Notes: generated from the letters alone by a model not told the origin. A DNA stretch of 64,000 bases from Pseudoxanthomonas sp. (GCF_002863005.1 NZ_PKDG01000021.1:1-64000), one strand, 5' to 3'. Shown: positions 1 to 13,390, numbered from the stretch's first letter. Numbers and translations are program-made.

Positions 1-32
1 AGAACGGGTTCCTGGAGTCGACGGTCTAAGCC

Positions 33-1849
<1,817 letters not shown>

Positions 1850-1852
1850 TCC

Positions 1853-2200
1853 ATGCGCAAGGCGCCCTGGCTCCTGCTGGTCCTCGTGCTGCTGCTGGGA
1901 TGGCTGCAGTACAAGTTCTGGTTCGGTGTGGGAAGTTCAGGGCAGGTCGTCGCGCTGGAGCAGCAGGTCGAGTCGCAGAAGCGCGAGAATGCCGGCCTGC
2001 AGGAGCGCAACGATGCGTTGGCCGCCGAAGTCGAGGACCTCAAATCGGGCGAATCGGCGGTGGAGGAGCGTGCACGCAGCGAACTGGGCATGATCAAGCC
2101 GGGCGAGAAGTTCTACCGCGTGGTTGAACCCGCTGCGCCGGCGCCGGCCGCGGAAGGCGATGCGGCCGGCAACGCCGCCACCGCGGACCCGCTTCCCTGA
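1853..2200 (+). CDS. ftsB: Cell division protein FtsB
   Basis: Small bitopic division protein that joins FtsL and FtsQ in the divisome. Residues about 5-22 form one transmembrane helix, followed by the leucine-rich coiled coil (about 30-70) typical of FtsB/DivIC. The motif [17 protein letters not shown] marks the conserved end of the domain. The last 25 residues are an Ala/Pro-rich tail, which makes the protein slightly longer (115 aa) than E. coli FtsB. It lies between eno and ispD, a common gammaproteobacterial order, and its TGA overlaps the ispD ATG by one base. Confidence 0.93.
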   Translation: MRKAPWLLLVLVLLLGWLQYKFWFGVGSSGQVVALEQQVESQKRENAGLQERNDALAAEVEDLKSGESAVEERARSELGMIKPGEKFYRVVEPAAPAPAAEGDAAGNAATADPLP

Positions 2201-2895
2201 TGGCCCGTCTCTGGGCTGTCGTGCCCGCCGCAGGACGCGGCACCCGCTTCGGCGGCGAACTCCCCAAGCAGTATCTCCCGGTGGAGGGTGCGCCCCTGAT
2301 CGCGCACACGCTCGCGGCCCTGTTCGCGCACGATGCGGTGGAGGGCGCCGTGGTGCCGGTGTCGGAGAACGACGCGGACTGGCCGCGCTGGACGGAACTC
2401 GCGGGCAAGCCGGTGCTTGCCTGCGTCGGTGGCGCCAGCCGTGCGGCGTCCGTGCTGGCCGGCCTGCACGCACTGCCTGACGACGTGCGCCCGGATGATT
2501 TCGTACTGGTGCACGATGCGGCGCGCCCGAACCTGTCCCTGGCCGACCTGACGCAACTGCTGGAACGTGGTCGCAATGATCCGGTCGGTGCGATCCTCGC
2601 CGCGCCGGTGCGGGACACGTTGAAACGGGCCGGCGACGACGGCGGGATCGACGCCACTGAACCCCGAGAGCGCCTGTGGCGTGCGTTCACGCCGCAACTT
2701 TTCCGTCGCCTGCAGCTGACCCGCGCGCTCGAGTCCGCCACGACCGATGGCGTCGAGGTCACCGACGAGGCGATGGCGATGGAGCGCCAGGGCTTGCGCC
2801 CGCTGCTGGTGGAAGGCTCCGAGAGCAACTTCAAGATCACCACGCCGGCGGACCTGGCCCGGTTCGCCTACGAACTGGCGCAGCGTCACCGCTGA
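2200..2895 (+). CDS. ispD: 2-C-methyl-D-erythritol 4-phosphate cytidylyltransferase
   Basis: Transfers CMP from CTP to MEP in the non-mevalonate isoprenoid pathway. The N-terminus carries the nucleotidyltransferase signature [16 protein letters not shown] (residues about 8-23), and VHDAARP near residue 107 is the second family block. ATPQ-type substrate binding is represented by AFTPQLF, and the C-terminal segment [13 protein letters not shown] is diagnostic. The length of 231 aa is normal. It overlaps ftsB by one base and precedes ispF, so two consecutive MEP-pathway enzymes are co-transcribed. Confidence 0.96.
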   Translation: MARLWAVVPAAGRGTRFGGELPKQYLPVEGAPLIAHTLAALFAHDAVEGAVVPVSENDADWPRWTELAGKPVLACVGGASRAASVLAGLHALPDDVRPDDFVLVHDAARPNLSLADLTQLLERGRNDPVGAILAAPVRDTLKRAGDDGGIDATEPRERLWRAFTPQLFRRLQLTRALESATTDGVEVTDEAMAMERQGLRPLLVEGSESNFKITTPADLARFAYELAQRHR

Positions 2896-2913
2896 CCTCC
2901 TGACGGAAACGAC

Positions 2914-3405
2914 ATGCCCGATTCCTTGAACATCCGCATCGGCCAGGGCTTCGATGTGCACGCCTTCGGCGACGGCGACCACCTCATGCTGGGTGGTGTG
3001 CGCGTGCCGCATGATCGCGGCGTGCTGGCGCACAGCGACGGCGACGTGGTGCTGCATGCCGTGTGCGATGCCATGCTCGGCGCGGTGGCGCTCGGCGACA
3101 TCGGCCGGCATTTCCCGCCTTCGGATGATCGCTGGAAGGGCGCGGACAGCCGTGCGTTCCTGCGCCACTGCGATGCCTTGCTGCGTGAACGCGGCTGGCG
3201 CGTCGGCAATGCCGACGTCACCGTCATCTGCGAGCGTCCCAAGGTCGGTCCCCATGCCGATGCGATGCGGGCTTGCGTGGCCACGGATCTCGGGATTGAC
3301 GCGGATGCGGTCAGCATCAAGGCGACCACGACGGAGAAGCTGGGCTTCACCGGGCGCGGCGAAGGCATCGCGGCGCAGGCGGTGGTGCTGCTGGTGCGCG
3401 CATGA
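2914..3405 (+). CDS. ispF: 2-C-methyl-D-erythritol 2,4-cyclodiphosphate synthase
   Basis: Forms the cyclic diphosphate MEcPP with release of CMP, the step two after IspD. Metal-binding residues are visible in GFDVHAF (Asp and His) near the N-terminus and in the AHSDGDV block. The conserved [12 protein letters not shown] motif lies near the C-terminus, and the length (163 aa) matches the trimeric family. Eighteen bases separate it from ispD, and its stop overlaps the truD start (ATGA). Confidence 0.96.
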   Translation: MPDSLNIRIGQGFDVHAFGDGDHLMLGGVRVPHDRGVLAHSDGDVVLHAVCDAMLGAVALGDIGRHFPPSDDRWKGADSRAFLRHCDALLRERGWRVGNADVTVICERPKVGPHADAMRACVATDLGIDADAVSIKATTTEKLGFTGRGEGIAAQAVVLLVRA

Positions 3406-4439
3406 GCGGGGCAATGCCGCGCGCGTTCGGCGCGTCGGTGCTGTCGGCGCGTATCCGTACGGCACCGGAGGATTTCTTCGTCGAGGAGCTTCCGGGTTTC
3501 GAGCCCTCGGGCGAAGGCGAACACCTGCTGCTGACGGTCGAGAAGCGCGGCATGAATACCGCGTTCGCCGCCAAGCGCATCGCGGCGTGGGCGGCGATCG
3601 CCGACATGGGTGTCGGCTACGCCGGCCTCAAGGACCGCCATGCGGTGACGCGGCAGCGCTTCAGCGTGCACCTGCCACGCAAAGTGGCACCGGACATGGG
3701 CGGGCTGGCATCGGACGATCTCAAGGTCATCGATGCGTCATGGCATTCGCGCAAGCTGCCGCGCGGGGCGTTGGCCGGCAACCGGTTCGCGCTGGTGCTG
3801 CGTCAGGTGGAAGGGAATCGGCAAGCGATCGATGCACGTCTTGCCGAGATCGCCGCGCATGGCCTGCCCAACTGGTTCGGTGAACAGCGCTTCGGACGCG
3901 ATGGCGGCAACGTGGCGGCGGCACTGGCGATGTTCGGTGGGCGCCGGGTGCGGCGCGAGCAACGGTCCATTCTCCTGTCCGCCGCACGTTCTGAACTTTT
4001 CAACCGCGTGCTCTCGGCCCGGCTTGCCGACGGCAGCTGGAATCGCGGCCTCGAAGGCGAAGTGTGGATGCTGGCCGGCAGCCGCAGCGTCTTCGGGCCC
4101 GAGCCCTGGAGCGAGACGCTCGCGCAGCGCCTGGCCGACTTCGATATCCATCCGACAGGGCCGTTGTGGGGCGCGGGGGCATCGCGCGCGCAGGCTGCCG
4201 CCCATGCCTGCGAGGACGCGGCGCTGCAGGGCGAGGATGCGCGCGCGCTGAAGACGGGTCTCGAGCAGGAGGGCCTCCGCCAGGAGCGTCGTGCCCTGCG
4301 ACTGCGACCCGACGGGCTGGCTTGGGAGTGGCTGGATGCGTCGACCCTCAAGGTTGGTTTCGCTCTGCCGCCCGGCAGCTATGCCACCGCCGTGCTGCAC
4401 GAGTTGGGGGACGCCGCGGACGCGTCCGGACCGGCCTGA
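3402..4439 (+). CDS. truD: tRNA pseudouridine(13) synthase
   Basis: Isomerises uridine 13 of tRNA-Glu. The catalytic aspartate lies in GLKDRHAVT (Asp78). The GNRFALVLR block and the [14 protein letters not shown] segment that opens the TRUD insertion domain are also present. The length is 345 aa. It overlaps ispF by 4 bp and ends the eno-ftsB-ispD-ispF-truD group. Confidence 0.95.
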   Translation: MSGAMPRAFGASVLSARIRTAPEDFFVEELPGFEPSGEGEHLLLTVEKRGMNTAFAAKRIAAWAAIADMGVGYAGLKDRHAVTRQRFSVHLPRKVAPDMGGLASDDLKVIDASWHSRKLPRGALAGNRFALVLRQVEGNRQAIDARLAEIAAHGLPNWFGEQRFGRDGGNVAAALAMFGGRRVRREQRSILLSAARSELFNRVLSARLADGSWNRGLEGEVWMLAGSRSVFGPEPWSETLAQRLADFDIHPTGPLWGAGASRAQAAAHACEDAALQGEDARALKTGLEQEGLRQERRALRLRPDGLAWEWLDASTLKVGFALPPGSYATAVLHELGDAADASGPA

Positions 4440-4572
4440 GCCGTTCGTCGGAAATCGGGCACAAGCACTGGCAGCGTGGAATGGCGGGCGTATAAGCGGT
4501 AGCGACGGCGGTGGATGATGCCTCGCCGCCGAGATGTCGGTCGCAGCAACGTCCTGCTACTTGGAGGTCGCC

Positions 4573-4806
4573 ATGAGTCGCCTCGATCGCTTTTCCAGCG
4601 CCCTTTTCCTCGCCGTGCTGCTTTCCGGTTGCGCGAGCACCCGTACCGCGAGCACCGCCGACAAGGTATTGATGCAGCCACGATCCGACGTGGATGCGGT
4701 CTACGTGGGCTATGTCAATGCCATCGCCAAACAGCGCGGTACCGAAGTGATGTGGGTCAACCCACCCAAGAAGCGAGTGTCGGCCTCCGTCGCCTCCGCG
4801 CGCTAG
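4573..4806 (+). CDS. Small putative lipoprotein
   Basis: A 77-residue protein with a lipoprotein signal: basic start, hydrophobic core, and lipobox LLSGC with the acylated Cys near residue 20. The rest is short and polar. A strong Shine-Dalgarno GGAGGT at 4563-4568 selects ATG 4573 over an in-frame ATG at 4534. I do not recognise the family. It faces the Smr gene tail to tail. Confidence 0.7.
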   Translation: MSRLDRFSSALFLAVLLSGCASTRTASTADKVLMQPRSDVDAVYVGYVNAIAKQRGTEVMWVNPPKKRVSASVASAR

Positions 4807-4823
4807 CGGATAGGCAGGCCGAG

Positions 4824-5369
4824 CTAGCGGCGCCGGGCCAGGAGTACCAGCACGGCGCCGGTGCCGCCCTGCGCCGGTGGTGCCGAGTGGAACGCAAGGA
4901 CATCCGCGCGATGGCGCAGCATCCTGTCGACCGCATTCTTGATCACGGGTGCCCCGACCTCGGATCGCGTGCCCTTGCCATGGATGATGCGGACACATCC
5001 GTAGTCGTGCTGGTGGGCCTCCAGCAGGAATTGCCTCAACAGGCCTTCCGCCTGCAACGCCGTGGCGCCGTGCAAGTCGAGTTCATCCTGGACGGAGAAC
5101 TGGCCCCGCTTCAGTCGCTGGAAGGCGCGCGGCGACAAGGCCTCGCGCCGATGGCTCAGCACATCGCCGGCTGCGTGCAGGTCGAAGGATTCCAGCCCGC
5201 GCTGGAATTCGCTCAGCGCGTCGACATCATCCTGCTCGGCCATGCGAGCACGCGGTTTCGGCGGCGCCTTGCGCGGCGGTGGCGTGGCGGTGTCCAGGCG
5301 TCGCACGTCGCCGATCGCCTCGCGGAACAGCGCGGCGTCGTCATCGTCGGGGGGCGAGGAGCGAGACAT
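4824..5369 (-). CDS. Smr/MutS2-domain protein
   Basis: A 181-residue protein with a C-terminal Smr domain (residues about 95-181). The signature DELDLHGATALQAEGLL provides the LDLHG motif, and VRIIHGKGTRS gives the HGKG motif shared with the MutS2 C-terminus and E. coli SmrA/SmrB nucleases. The N-terminal half is polar and basic. Smr domains nick nucleic acids, and SmrB relatives cleave mRNA at collided ribosomes; whether this one does so is inference. Divergent from surE. Confidence 0.88.
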   Translation of the reverse strand: MSRSSPPDDDDAALFREAIGDVRRLDTATPPPRKAPPKPRARMAEQDDVDALSEFQRGLESFDLHAAGDVLSHRREALSPRAFQRLKRGQFSVQDELDLHGATALQAEGLLRQFLLEAHQHDYGCVRIIHGKGTRSEVGAPVIKNAVDRMLRHRADVLAFHSAPPAQGGTGAVLVLLARRR

Positions 5370-5458
5370 GCCGCCAGCGTAGCGGCATCGCCACGTGACG
5401 CAAGCGCGGGAAGCCTCGGCGTTGTTCCGGTATCATGGGGCCGTCCCCGAGGAACCCC

Positions 5459-6238
5459 ATGCGCGTACTGGTCAGCAACGACGACGGCGTCGACGCCCCC
5501 GGCATCCGAATCCTGGCAGAGGGCCTGCGCAGCGCAGGCCACGAAGTGTATGTGGTCGCGCCCGACCGCGATCGCTCCGGTGCCAGCAACTCGCTGACGC
5601 TCGACCTGCCGATCCGGCTCAAGCGCATCGACCACTACACCTGCAGCATCGCCGGCACGCCGACCGACTGCGTGCACCTGGCACTGACGGGCATGCTCGA
5701 GTTCGAGCCCGACATCGTGGTATCCGGCATCAACAACACCGCCAACCTGGGCGACGACGTCATCTACTCCGGCACGGTCTCGGCGGCGATGGAAGGGCGC
5801 TTCCTGGGCCTGCCCGCAGTGGCCATGTCGCTGGCCACCAAGAACCACGACGCCAGGCATTACGAGACCGCCGCGCGTGCCGCCGTGGAGATCGTCGCGC
5901 GTTTGAAGTCGGATCCGCTGCCGGCAGACACCATCCTCAACGTCAACGTGCCGGATCTCGCATGGTCGGAGGTGCGGGGCTTCGAAGTTACGCGCCTCGG
6001 CAACCGACACCGTTCCGAGCCCTGCGTGCCGCAGCCGGATCCGCGCGGCCACACCGTCTACTGGATAGGCCCCGCCGGCCGCGAGCAGGATGCGGGCCCG
6101 GGCACGGACTTCCACGCGGTGCGTACGGGCCATATCTCCATCACGCCGATCCACGTCGACCTGACCCGCTACCAGGCGCTCGAGAAAGTCGCGGGCTGGG
6201 TGGGGGGATTGACGGCCTCGCTCGAGGGGACGGCATGA
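5459..6238 (+). CDS. surE: 5'/3'-nucleotidase SurE
   Basis: Stationary-phase survival nucleotidase. The N-terminal metal site NDDGVDAPG (Asp8, Asp9) is clear. The SNSLTL loop and the [13 protein letters not shown] blocks typical of SurE follow. The length is 259 aa. ATG 5459 is chosen because the protein then begins [10 protein letters not shown] as in the family and GAGGAA lies just upstream. A TATCAT box at about 5431-5436 could be part of its promoter. The stop overlaps the pcm start by four bases. Confidence 0.95.
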   Translation: MRVLVSNDDGVDAPGIRILAEGLRSAGHEVYVVAPDRDRSGASNSLTLDLPIRLKRIDHYTCSIAGTPTDCVHLALTGMLEFEPDIVVSGINNTANLGDDVIYSGTVSAAMEGRFLGLPAVAMSLATKNHDARHYETAARAAVEIVARLKSDPLPADTILNVNVPDLAWSEVRGFEVTRLGNRHRSEPCVPQPDPRGHTVYWIGPAGREQDAGPGTDFHAVRTGHISITPIHVDLTRYQALEKVAGWVGGLTASLEGTA

Positions 6239-6912
6239 CGCCGCGACTGCGGCTGCAGCCGGAAGCGGTGGGCATGGGCATGACCTCGCAGCGCGTGCGC
6301 GACCGCCTGGTCGAGCGGCTGCGCGAGTCGGGCATCGCCGACGAGCGCGTGCTGAATGCGATCCGCACGTTGCCGCGCCACCTGTTCGTCGATGAAGCGC
6401 TCGCCACGCGCGCTTACGAGGACACGGCGCTGCCGATCGGCCACAGCCAGACCATCTCGCAGCCGTGGGTGGTCGCGCGCATGACCGAGGTCCTGCTGGA
6501 AGCGGCGCCGAAGAAGGTACTGGAGATCGGCACCGGATCGGGTTACCAGGCCGCGGTCCTCGCGATCCTCGGGCTGGAGGTGTACACGGTTGAACGCATC
6601 GGCGATCTGCTGCGTCAGGCGCGCAAGCGGCTGCGGCAGATGGGCTTCAACGTCCGCAGCAAGCACGACGATGGACGCATCGGCTGGGTAGAGCACGGTC
6701 CCTACGACGCCATCATCGTGACCGCCGCCGCGCCGGCCCTGGTGCCGGTGCTGGTGGAACAACTCGCGATCGGTGGGCATCTCGTCGCACCGGTCGGCGG
6801 CAGCGGCTCGCAATCGCTCGTGCGACTGGTGAAGCGCGCCGACGGCAGCATCGAGGAAACGACGCTGGCGCCCGTCGTGTTCGTGCCGCTGTTGTCCGGC
6901 ACCCTGGACTGA
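6235..6912 (+). CDS. pcm: Protein-L-isoaspartate O-methyltransferase
   Basis: SAM-dependent repair methyltransferase that restores isoaspartyl residues in aged proteins. The SAM-binding motif [15 protein letters not shown] is present, with the family block [14 protein letters not shown] before it and the [11 protein letters not shown] motif after. The length is 225 aa. It is translationally coupled to surE (ATGA overlap). The surE-pcm-nlpD order is shared by many gammaproteobacteria. Confidence 0.96.
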   Translation: MTPRLRLQPEAVGMGMTSQRVRDRLVERLRESGIADERVLNAIRTLPRHLFVDEALATRAYEDTALPIGHSQTISQPWVVARMTEVLLEAAPKKVLEIGTGSGYQAAVLAILGLEVYTVERIGDLLRQARKRLRQMGFNVRSKHDDGRIGWVEHGPYDAIIVTAAAPALVPVLVEQLAIGGHLVAPVGGSGSQSLVRLVKRADGSIEETTLAPVVFVPLLSGTLD

Positions 6913-6917
6913 CCGGC

Positions 6918-7574
6918 ATGACCCATCCGCGTCCCGACGAAGGATCGCCGAACCATCCGGCATCGCTGGGAGAGCAACTGGCCGGCATCATCGAGCGCCT
7001 GCCTCCCGACACGCTGAGCTTGGGCGAACTGCTGGATGTGTTCAGCGACGAAGGCCTGCTGTTGCTCACCATCCTGCTGACCCTGGTGTTCCTGATCCCC
7101 GTGTCGATCCCGGGCGTCAGCACCGTGTTCGGCGCGGCGATCCTGCTGGTCGGCGTGAGCCGCCTGTTCAACCGCCCGCTGTGGCTGCCACAACGCGTCA
7201 AGCACAAGGCGCTGCCGGCCGATCGCCTGCGCCCCGGCCTGACCGGTGGGCTGGTCTGGGTGCGCCGGATGGAAAGGATCAGCCGTCCGCACCGCCTGCG
7301 TGTCTTCGTCGACGGGCCAGGGCAAGGCGTCTTCAACAACCTCGCCTTCATCCTCGCTGCCCTATTGTTGATGGCGCCTTTTGGATTCGTGCCATTCAGC
7401 AATACCCTGCCAGCCTTGGCGCTGCTGCTGTACGCCATCGGCTTCATCCAGCGCGATGGCGGCGCGATCCTGATGGGCCACCTGGCCAACATCGGTACGA
7501 TCGTCTACTTCAGCGTGCTGATCGGTGGGGGCGGGGTGGCGGCACGCGAACTGTTCCAGCGCCTGACCGGCTGA
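6918..7574 (+). CDS. ExoD-family membrane protein
   Basis: A 218-residue inner-membrane protein with hydrophobic segments at about 47-65, 70-90, 140-175 and 185-205. The block FLIPVSIPGVSTVFGAAIL and the late PFSNTLPALALLLYAIGFIQRDG segment are characteristic of the ExoD family, named for a rhizobial exopolysaccharide/alkali-stress gene. Its biochemical role is not established. It sits five bases after pcm, where xanthomonads keep a small membrane protein before nlpD. Confidence 0.85.
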   Translation: MTHPRPDEGSPNHPASLGEQLAGIIERLPPDTLSLGELLDVFSDEGLLLLTILLTLVFLIPVSIPGVSTVFGAAILLVGVSRLFNRPLWLPQRVKHKALPADRLRPGLTGGLVWVRRMERISRPHRLRVFVDGPGQGVFNNLAFILAALLLMAPFGFVPFSNTLPALALLLYAIGFIQRDGGAILMGHLANIGTIVYFSVLIGGGGVAARELFQRLTG

Positions 7575-7613
7575 GGCCGGCGGCCATCGCCCTGTGAGGA
7601 AACGAACGACCGC

Positions 7614-8402
7614 ATGACCACGACGCTTCGTCCACGCCACCGCATCGCGCGCGCGTTCCTTGCCGGCATCGCCCTCGCGGTGCTGGGCGCCTGCTCCACC
7701 ACGGTGGTGCGCGAGCCCACCGCATCGTCGACCACGCGCAAGGCGTCCCAGGCCAAGCCCGGTGCCACGGTGCGCGTGCAGCGCGGCGACACGCTCTACG
7801 GCATCGCGTTCCGCAACGGCATCGACGTCAACGACCTGGCGCGCTGGAACAACCTCGCTGCCCCCTACACGATCTATCCGGGCCAGTCGCTCAAGCTGTT
7901 CCCCGGCACCGGCGGCAGTCGTCCCGCGACGACCACCACGACGGCCGCCCGACCCGCGACCGGCACGACCACGCGTCCCGCACCGCCGCCAGCGCCGGCC
8001 ACCCGCCCAGCGCCGGCGCCCGCAAGCAGCGGTTTCAGCTGGCGCTGGCCTGCCGAGGGGCACTTGATCGGTCGGTATGTCGCCGGCGACGCGACGAAGC
8101 AGGGTGTCGACATCGCGGGCAGCAGCGGACAGGCCGTCCGCGCCGCCGCAGATGGGGTGGTGGTCTATTCCGGCGCAGGGCTGGTGGGTTACGGCGAGCT
8201 GATCATCGTCAAGCACAGTGAGGCCTGGCTGTCGGCGTACGGCCACAACCGCAAGCGACTGGTCAACGAAGGCCAGAGCGTCAAGGCCGGCCAGCAGATC
8301 GCGGAAATGGGCAGCAGTGGCGCTTCGCGCGAGATGCTCCACTTCGAGATCCGCCACAACGGCAAGCCGGTGGATCCGCTCCAGTACCTGCCGCCGCGGT
8401 GA
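7614..8402 (+). CDS. nlpD: NlpD-like LysM/M23 murein hydrolase activator lipoprotein
   Basis: Envelope lipoprotein (lipobox LGAC near residue 25) with one LysM peptidoglycan-binding domain (about residues 55-100, starting VQRGDTLYGIAF). A Thr/Pro/Ala linker of about 40 residues and a C-terminal LytM/M23 domain follow. In the peptidase domain the usual HxGxD is replaced by KQGVDIAG. It therefore lacks a catalytic zinc ligand, as in E. coli NlpD and EnvC, and more likely activates an amidase during cell separation. rpoS does not follow; the next gene is an EEP-family lipoprotein. Confidence 0.9.
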   Translation: MTTTLRPRHRIARAFLAGIALAVLGACSTTVVREPTASSTTRKASQAKPGATVRVQRGDTLYGIAFRNGIDVNDLARWNNLAAPYTIYPGQSLKLFPGTGGSRPATTTTTAARPATGTTTRPAPPPAPATRPAPAPASSGFSWRWPAEGHLIGRYVAGDATKQGVDIAGSSGQAVRAAADGVVVYSGAGLVGYGELIIVKHSEAWLSAYGHNRKRLVNEGQSVKAGQQIAEMGSSGASREMLHFEIRHNGKPVDPLQYLPPR

Positions 8403-8422
8403 ACGTCGTCCAGGGCGGGGCG

Positions 8423-9268
8423 ATGGCAAGGTGGACGCCGGCGGTGCTGGCGGTTGTCGTGTTCGCAGCGGGGGTCCTCGCCGCGTGCCAGCGTCCCCGC
8501 GAGTTACCCACGCAATCGCACGTGGACGTGGTCACGCTCAATCTCTGGCACGACAAGCAGGACTGGCCGCACCGGCAGGACATGATCGTCGCCGAGTTGG
8601 CGACGCTGGCACCCGACATCATCGTCTTGCAGGAGGTGCTGCAGGACGCCGCGCTACCGAACCAGGCGCAGACGCTCGCCGCCCGACTCGGCTACCGGTA
8701 CCGCTTCTTTTCCGCCGACGCGGCCGGCCAGGCCCGGCGCTACGGCAATGCGATCCTGGTGAAGGGGGCGATCGAACAGTCGCGGGAGGTCAAGCTGTCC
8801 CCGCTGGACGACTACCGGACCGCCGGCTGGGTGCGCACGCGGGTCGGGGGCCGTCCATTGAATGTCTACGTGACCCACCTGCACCACACGCCGACCGGCG
8901 GGGCGATCCGGGCAGACCAGATCGGCGGTGTACTGGCGTTGATCGGCGAGACATCGGGCGACGCCCCGTCGATCATCGGCGGCGACTTCAACACGCGCGC
9001 CGATGCGTCCGAACTCGCGCCGCTGCGCACGCGCTTCTTCGACGCCTATTCGGACGCGCACGCGGGCGTGGATACGAACGACCCGATGCACACCACGCTC
9101 AATCCGCACCTCGGCCATGCGCCGATCCGCATCGACCACGTGTTCGCCCAGCGCGATGCGTTCCGTGTCGTCGACGCCGACATCATCCTCGACCGGCCCG
9201 ACGCGACCGGCGCCTGGCCCTCGGACCATTACGGCGTCCGCGTGCGGCTGGCGCGCTCGCCGGACTGA
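8423..9268 (+). CDS. Endonuclease/exonuclease/phosphatase-family lipoprotein
   Basis: A secreted or lipid-anchored member of the EEP fold. Signal segment at residues 2-20 with lipobox VLAAC, then the fold motifs VVTLNLWH, IIVLQEV, GGDFNT and the closing WPSDHYGV. These supply the metal-binding Asn/Glu/Asp/His residues. The substrate (DNA, phospholipid or phosphoester) cannot be told. A GTG at 8399 overlapping the nlpD stop is an alternative start, but ATG 8423 gives a proper signal peptide. The 3' end overlaps the convergent downstream gene by 40 bases. Confidence 0.87.
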   Translation: MARWTPAVLAVVVFAAGVLAACQRPRELPTQSHVDVVTLNLWHDKQDWPHRQDMIVAELATLAPDIIVLQEVLQDAALPNQAQTLAARLGYRYRFFSADAAGQARRYGNAILVKGAIEQSREVKLSPLDDYRTAGWVRTRVGGRPLNVYVTHLHHTPTGGAIRADQIGGVLALIGETSGDAPSIIGGDFNTRADASELAPLRTRFFDAYSDAHAGVDTNDPMHTTLNPHLGHAPIRIDHVFAQRDAFRVVDADIILDRPDATGAWPSDHYGVRVRLARSPD

Positions 9269-9861
9269 TCCTCGGCGGTGACGCACAGCGAGGTGCCGCG
9301 CCGATGGTCGGTGCCCCATGTTCGGTGCCCGGCCGTATCGATGTGGATCCTGGTCGGCGTGTAGAACCCAAGCCCCATCGCCAGCGCGGGCCCCTGCGTG
9401 CGCCAGAAGTGGCATAGCGCGGCCACGCGACGGTCGTCGGCAAGGTCGAAATCGAGCGCATTGTTCAGCAGATGCCGACTGCGGGCGCTGCCGCCGGCGC
9501 AGCGGTTCACCTCCACCGACCGGTAACCCGAACGCGCCCGGCTTCCCTCGACGATTCCCATCGCCTGCAACTGCGCGACCACGCGCAGGGTAGGCACGAT
9601 CGCCGCGGCGCGGTCGGGCGGGGGCAACAGGAATTCCGGCGCATCGCAGGCCTGCCAGCGACGGCTGGAGCGCAGCAGCGCGGGGATCGGCACGACCCGA
9701 CCCACGCCGGCATCGGCCAATGTGCGCTGATAGGCCGTCAGGGCGCGCGCGTCGGCCTTCGCACGCCAGGCGTCGTACCGCTGGGTGGCATCCGGAGCCG
9801 GGACCGGCCGAGCGCATGCCGCGAGGAGCAGCAGGGCAGGCAGCAGGAACCGGCCCCGCAT
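9229..9861 (-). CDS. M15-type D-Ala-D-Ala carboxypeptidase-like lipoprotein
   Basis: A 210-residue lipoprotein (lipobox LLAAC near residue 15) with a peptidase M15_3-like domain. Zinc-site residues are seen in SRHLLNNALDFD (His and Asp) and IHIDT (His). It would trim or sense peptidoglycan stem peptides in the periplasm, but no specific substrate can be assigned. A start 31 codons upstream is open, but ATG 9861 places the signal peptide at the N-terminus. It converges with the EEP gene. Confidence 0.75.
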   Translation of the reverse strand: MRGRFLLPALLLLAACARPVPAPDATQRYDAWRAKADARALTAYQRTLADAGVGRVVPIPALLRSSRRWQACDAPEFLLPPPDRAAAIVPTLRVVAQLQAMGIVEGSRARSGYRSVEVNRCAGGSARSRHLLNNALDFDLADDRRVAALCHFWRTQGPALAMGLGFYTPTRIHIDTAGHRTWGTDHRRGTSLCVTAEDQSGERASRTRTP

Positions 9862-9871
9862 CGCGGCCAGA

Positions 9872-10249
9872 TCAGGCCGATGCGAGCAGGAAACCAGCCA
9901 CGACCTTGCGCGATTCGCCGGCCAGTACGTTGAAGGTGCGGGCGGCCGCGGCATTGGTCATGACCTCCAGGCCCACGCCCTGGCGCAGGCAGGCGGCCAT
10001 GACGGCCGCGGGCGGAAACACCTGGCGCTCGCCCGTGCCCAGCAGGATCACTTCCGGTTGCAGCGCCAGCAGCGGGGCCAGGTCGTCCGGCACCAGCGCG
10101 GCGCTGTCGTGCACCGGCCAGTCCTCGAGCAGCTGCTGGGGCGAGAGGATGAAGCTGGTCGCCAGCACGCGGTCGTTCACGCGTGCGGTCCGGCCGTCCG
10201 CGGCGCGCAGCGCGAAGGCGTAATCGGGCAGTTCGTGGCTCAGCTGCAT
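9872..10249 (-). CDS. Mth938-like (DUF498/AAMDC family) protein
   Basis: A 125-residue protein of the Mth938/DUF498 fold. LxPEVILLGTG near residue 63 and the VEVMTNAAAARTFNVL block are diagnostic; the latter also appears in eukaryotic AAMDC and NDUFAF3. Function in bacteria is unknown. It sits 11 bases upstream of the M15-like gene in the same direction and may be co-transcribed with it and yhbY. Confidence 0.85.
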   Translation of the reverse strand: MQLSHELPDYAFALRAADGRTARVNDRVLATSFILSPQQLLEDWPVHDSAALVPDDLAPLLALQPEVILLGTGERQVFPPAAVMAACLRQGVGLEVMTNAAAARTFNVLAGESRKVVAGFLLASA

Positions 10250-10271
10250 GGCAGGCGACCTGCGTGACGGA

Positions 10272-10577
10272 TCAGCCGCGCGGCAGCACGATGTGCCGGC
10301 GTTCCTTGCTCGGACGGTACAGGACGGCGGTGTGGCCGACGCGCTGCACGAGGGCGGCGTCGACCTTGTCGGCCAGGTCCTCGATCATGCTGTCGCGGGC
10401 GTCGCGATCCTCGCCGGCGACCTTCACCTTGATCAGTTCGTGCTGTTCCAGCACCGCGTCCAGCTCGGCGATGAAGGCCGGGGTGACGCCCTTGTTGCCG
10501 ATCTGCAGCAACGCTTTCAGGTCGTGGGCCTGGCCGCGCAGGAAACGGGTCTGGGCAGCGGTCAGGGCAACAGGCAT
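10272..10577 (-). CDS. yhbY: YhbY-family (CRM domain) RNA-binding protein
   Basis: A small CRS1-YhbY domain protein associated with pre-50S ribosomal subunits in E. coli. The GNKG motif (IGNKGVTPAF) and the AHDLKALLQIG lead-in are typical, and the C-terminal VGHTAVLYRPSKERR completes the domain. The length is 101 aa. It diverges from rlmE, an arrangement conserved from E. coli (yhbY-rlmE-ftsH), which fits a ribosome-maturation role. Confidence 0.92.
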   Translation of the reverse strand: MPVALTAAQTRFLRGQAHDLKALLQIGNKGVTPAFIAELDAVLEQHELIKVKVAGEDRDARDSMIEDLADKVDAALVQRVGHTAVLYRPSKERRHIVLPRG

Positions 10578-10678
10578 GCGGCACGGTACGGGTCGAAAAG
10601 GGCGATCAGGGTATCATGGCCACCCCCACGAACGGCTCCGGCGGCTCCCGTCGCAGCGTGCCCGGAGACCTCGCCGCC

Positions 10679-11311
10679 ATGGCCACCCGCAGCAAGAGCA
10701 GCCAGCGCTGGCTGAAGGAACACTTCTCCGATCCCTACGTGAAAAAGGCCCAGGCCGAGGGCCTGCGTTCGCGTGCGGCGTACAAGCTGGAGGAACTGCT
10801 GGAACGCGACCGCCTGCTCAAGCCGGGCATGGTCGTCGTGGACCTGGGCGCCGCCCCGGGCGGCTGGTCGCAGTTCGTCCGCCAAGCGATGGGGGACAGC
10901 GGCCGTGTGGTCGCGATGGACATCCTGGACATGCCGCCGCTGGCCGGCGTGGACTTCCTTCATGGGGATTTCAGGGAAGACAGCGTCCTATCGCAGCTGG
11001 AAGCCATGCTGGACGGTGCCCGGGTGGACCTTGTGCTGTCCGATATGGCCCCCAATAAGAGTGGTGTGGATGCGGTGGACCAGCCGCGGATGATGCATCT
11101 GGCGGAGTTGGCGATGGCATTCGCCGACGACCACCTGAAGCCGGGCGGGGCCTTCCTGATCAAGCTGTTCCAGGGCGCCGGGTCCGACGACTACATCCGC
11201 GAGCTGCGTCGCCGCTACGACAAGGTGGCGATCCGCAAGCCGGACGCCTCCCGCAAGCGCTCCCCCGAGGTGTACGCCCTGGGACAGGGCAAGCGGATCC
11301 AAATCAAGTAA
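10679..11311 (+). CDS. rlmE: 23S rRNA (uridine-2552-2'-O)-methyltransferase
   Basis: FtsJ/RlmE methylates U2552 in the A-loop of 23S rRNA. The SAM motif VVDLGAAPGGWSQF, the catalytic Lys in SRAAYKLEEL, the Asp in LSDMAPNKSG and the Lys in LIKLFQG are all present (K-D-K-E tetrad). An ATG at 10616 would add 21 residues, but the family begins near RSKSSQRWLKEHF. A TATCAT box at 10612-10617 could be the -10 element, which would exclude the upstream ATG. ftsH follows after 43 bp. Confidence 0.95.
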   Translation: MATRSKSSQRWLKEHFSDPYVKKAQAEGLRSRAAYKLEELLERDRLLKPGMVVVDLGAAPGGWSQFVRQAMGDSGRVVAMDILDMPPLAGVDFLHGDFREDSVLSQLEAMLDGARVDLVLSDMAPNKSGVDAVDQPRMMHLAELAMAFADDHLKPGGAFLIKLFQGAGSDDYIRELRRRYDKVAIRKPDASRKRSPEVYALGQGKRIQIK

Positions 11312-11354
11312 GGTCACGTAACGTGCGCAAGCGCAAAGAGGAATACCGGAGCCG

Positions 11355-13289
<1,935 letters not shown>

Positions 13290-13312
13290 TTCGCGTTGCC
13301 AGCGCGGTGATG

Positions 13313-13340
13313 AAAGGCCAGACTTGCGTCTGGCCTTTTC
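13313..13340 (+). terminator. Rho-independent terminator after ftsH
   Basis: Perfect 11-bp stem AAAGGCCAGAC/GTCTGGCCTTT with a four-base loop, followed by TTC and T-rich sequence. It closes the rlmE-ftsH transcript. Confidence 0.85.
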
Positions 13341-13390
13341 TTTGCGCGCAGGTTGCCGCAGGGCCGCTTCGATCATTCAAGGGGAATGCC

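Noticed and set aside
3-29. Possible C-terminal end of an upstream gene reading NGFLESTV and stop
   Set aside because: Eight codons are too few to assign, and they do not match the expected kdsA end.
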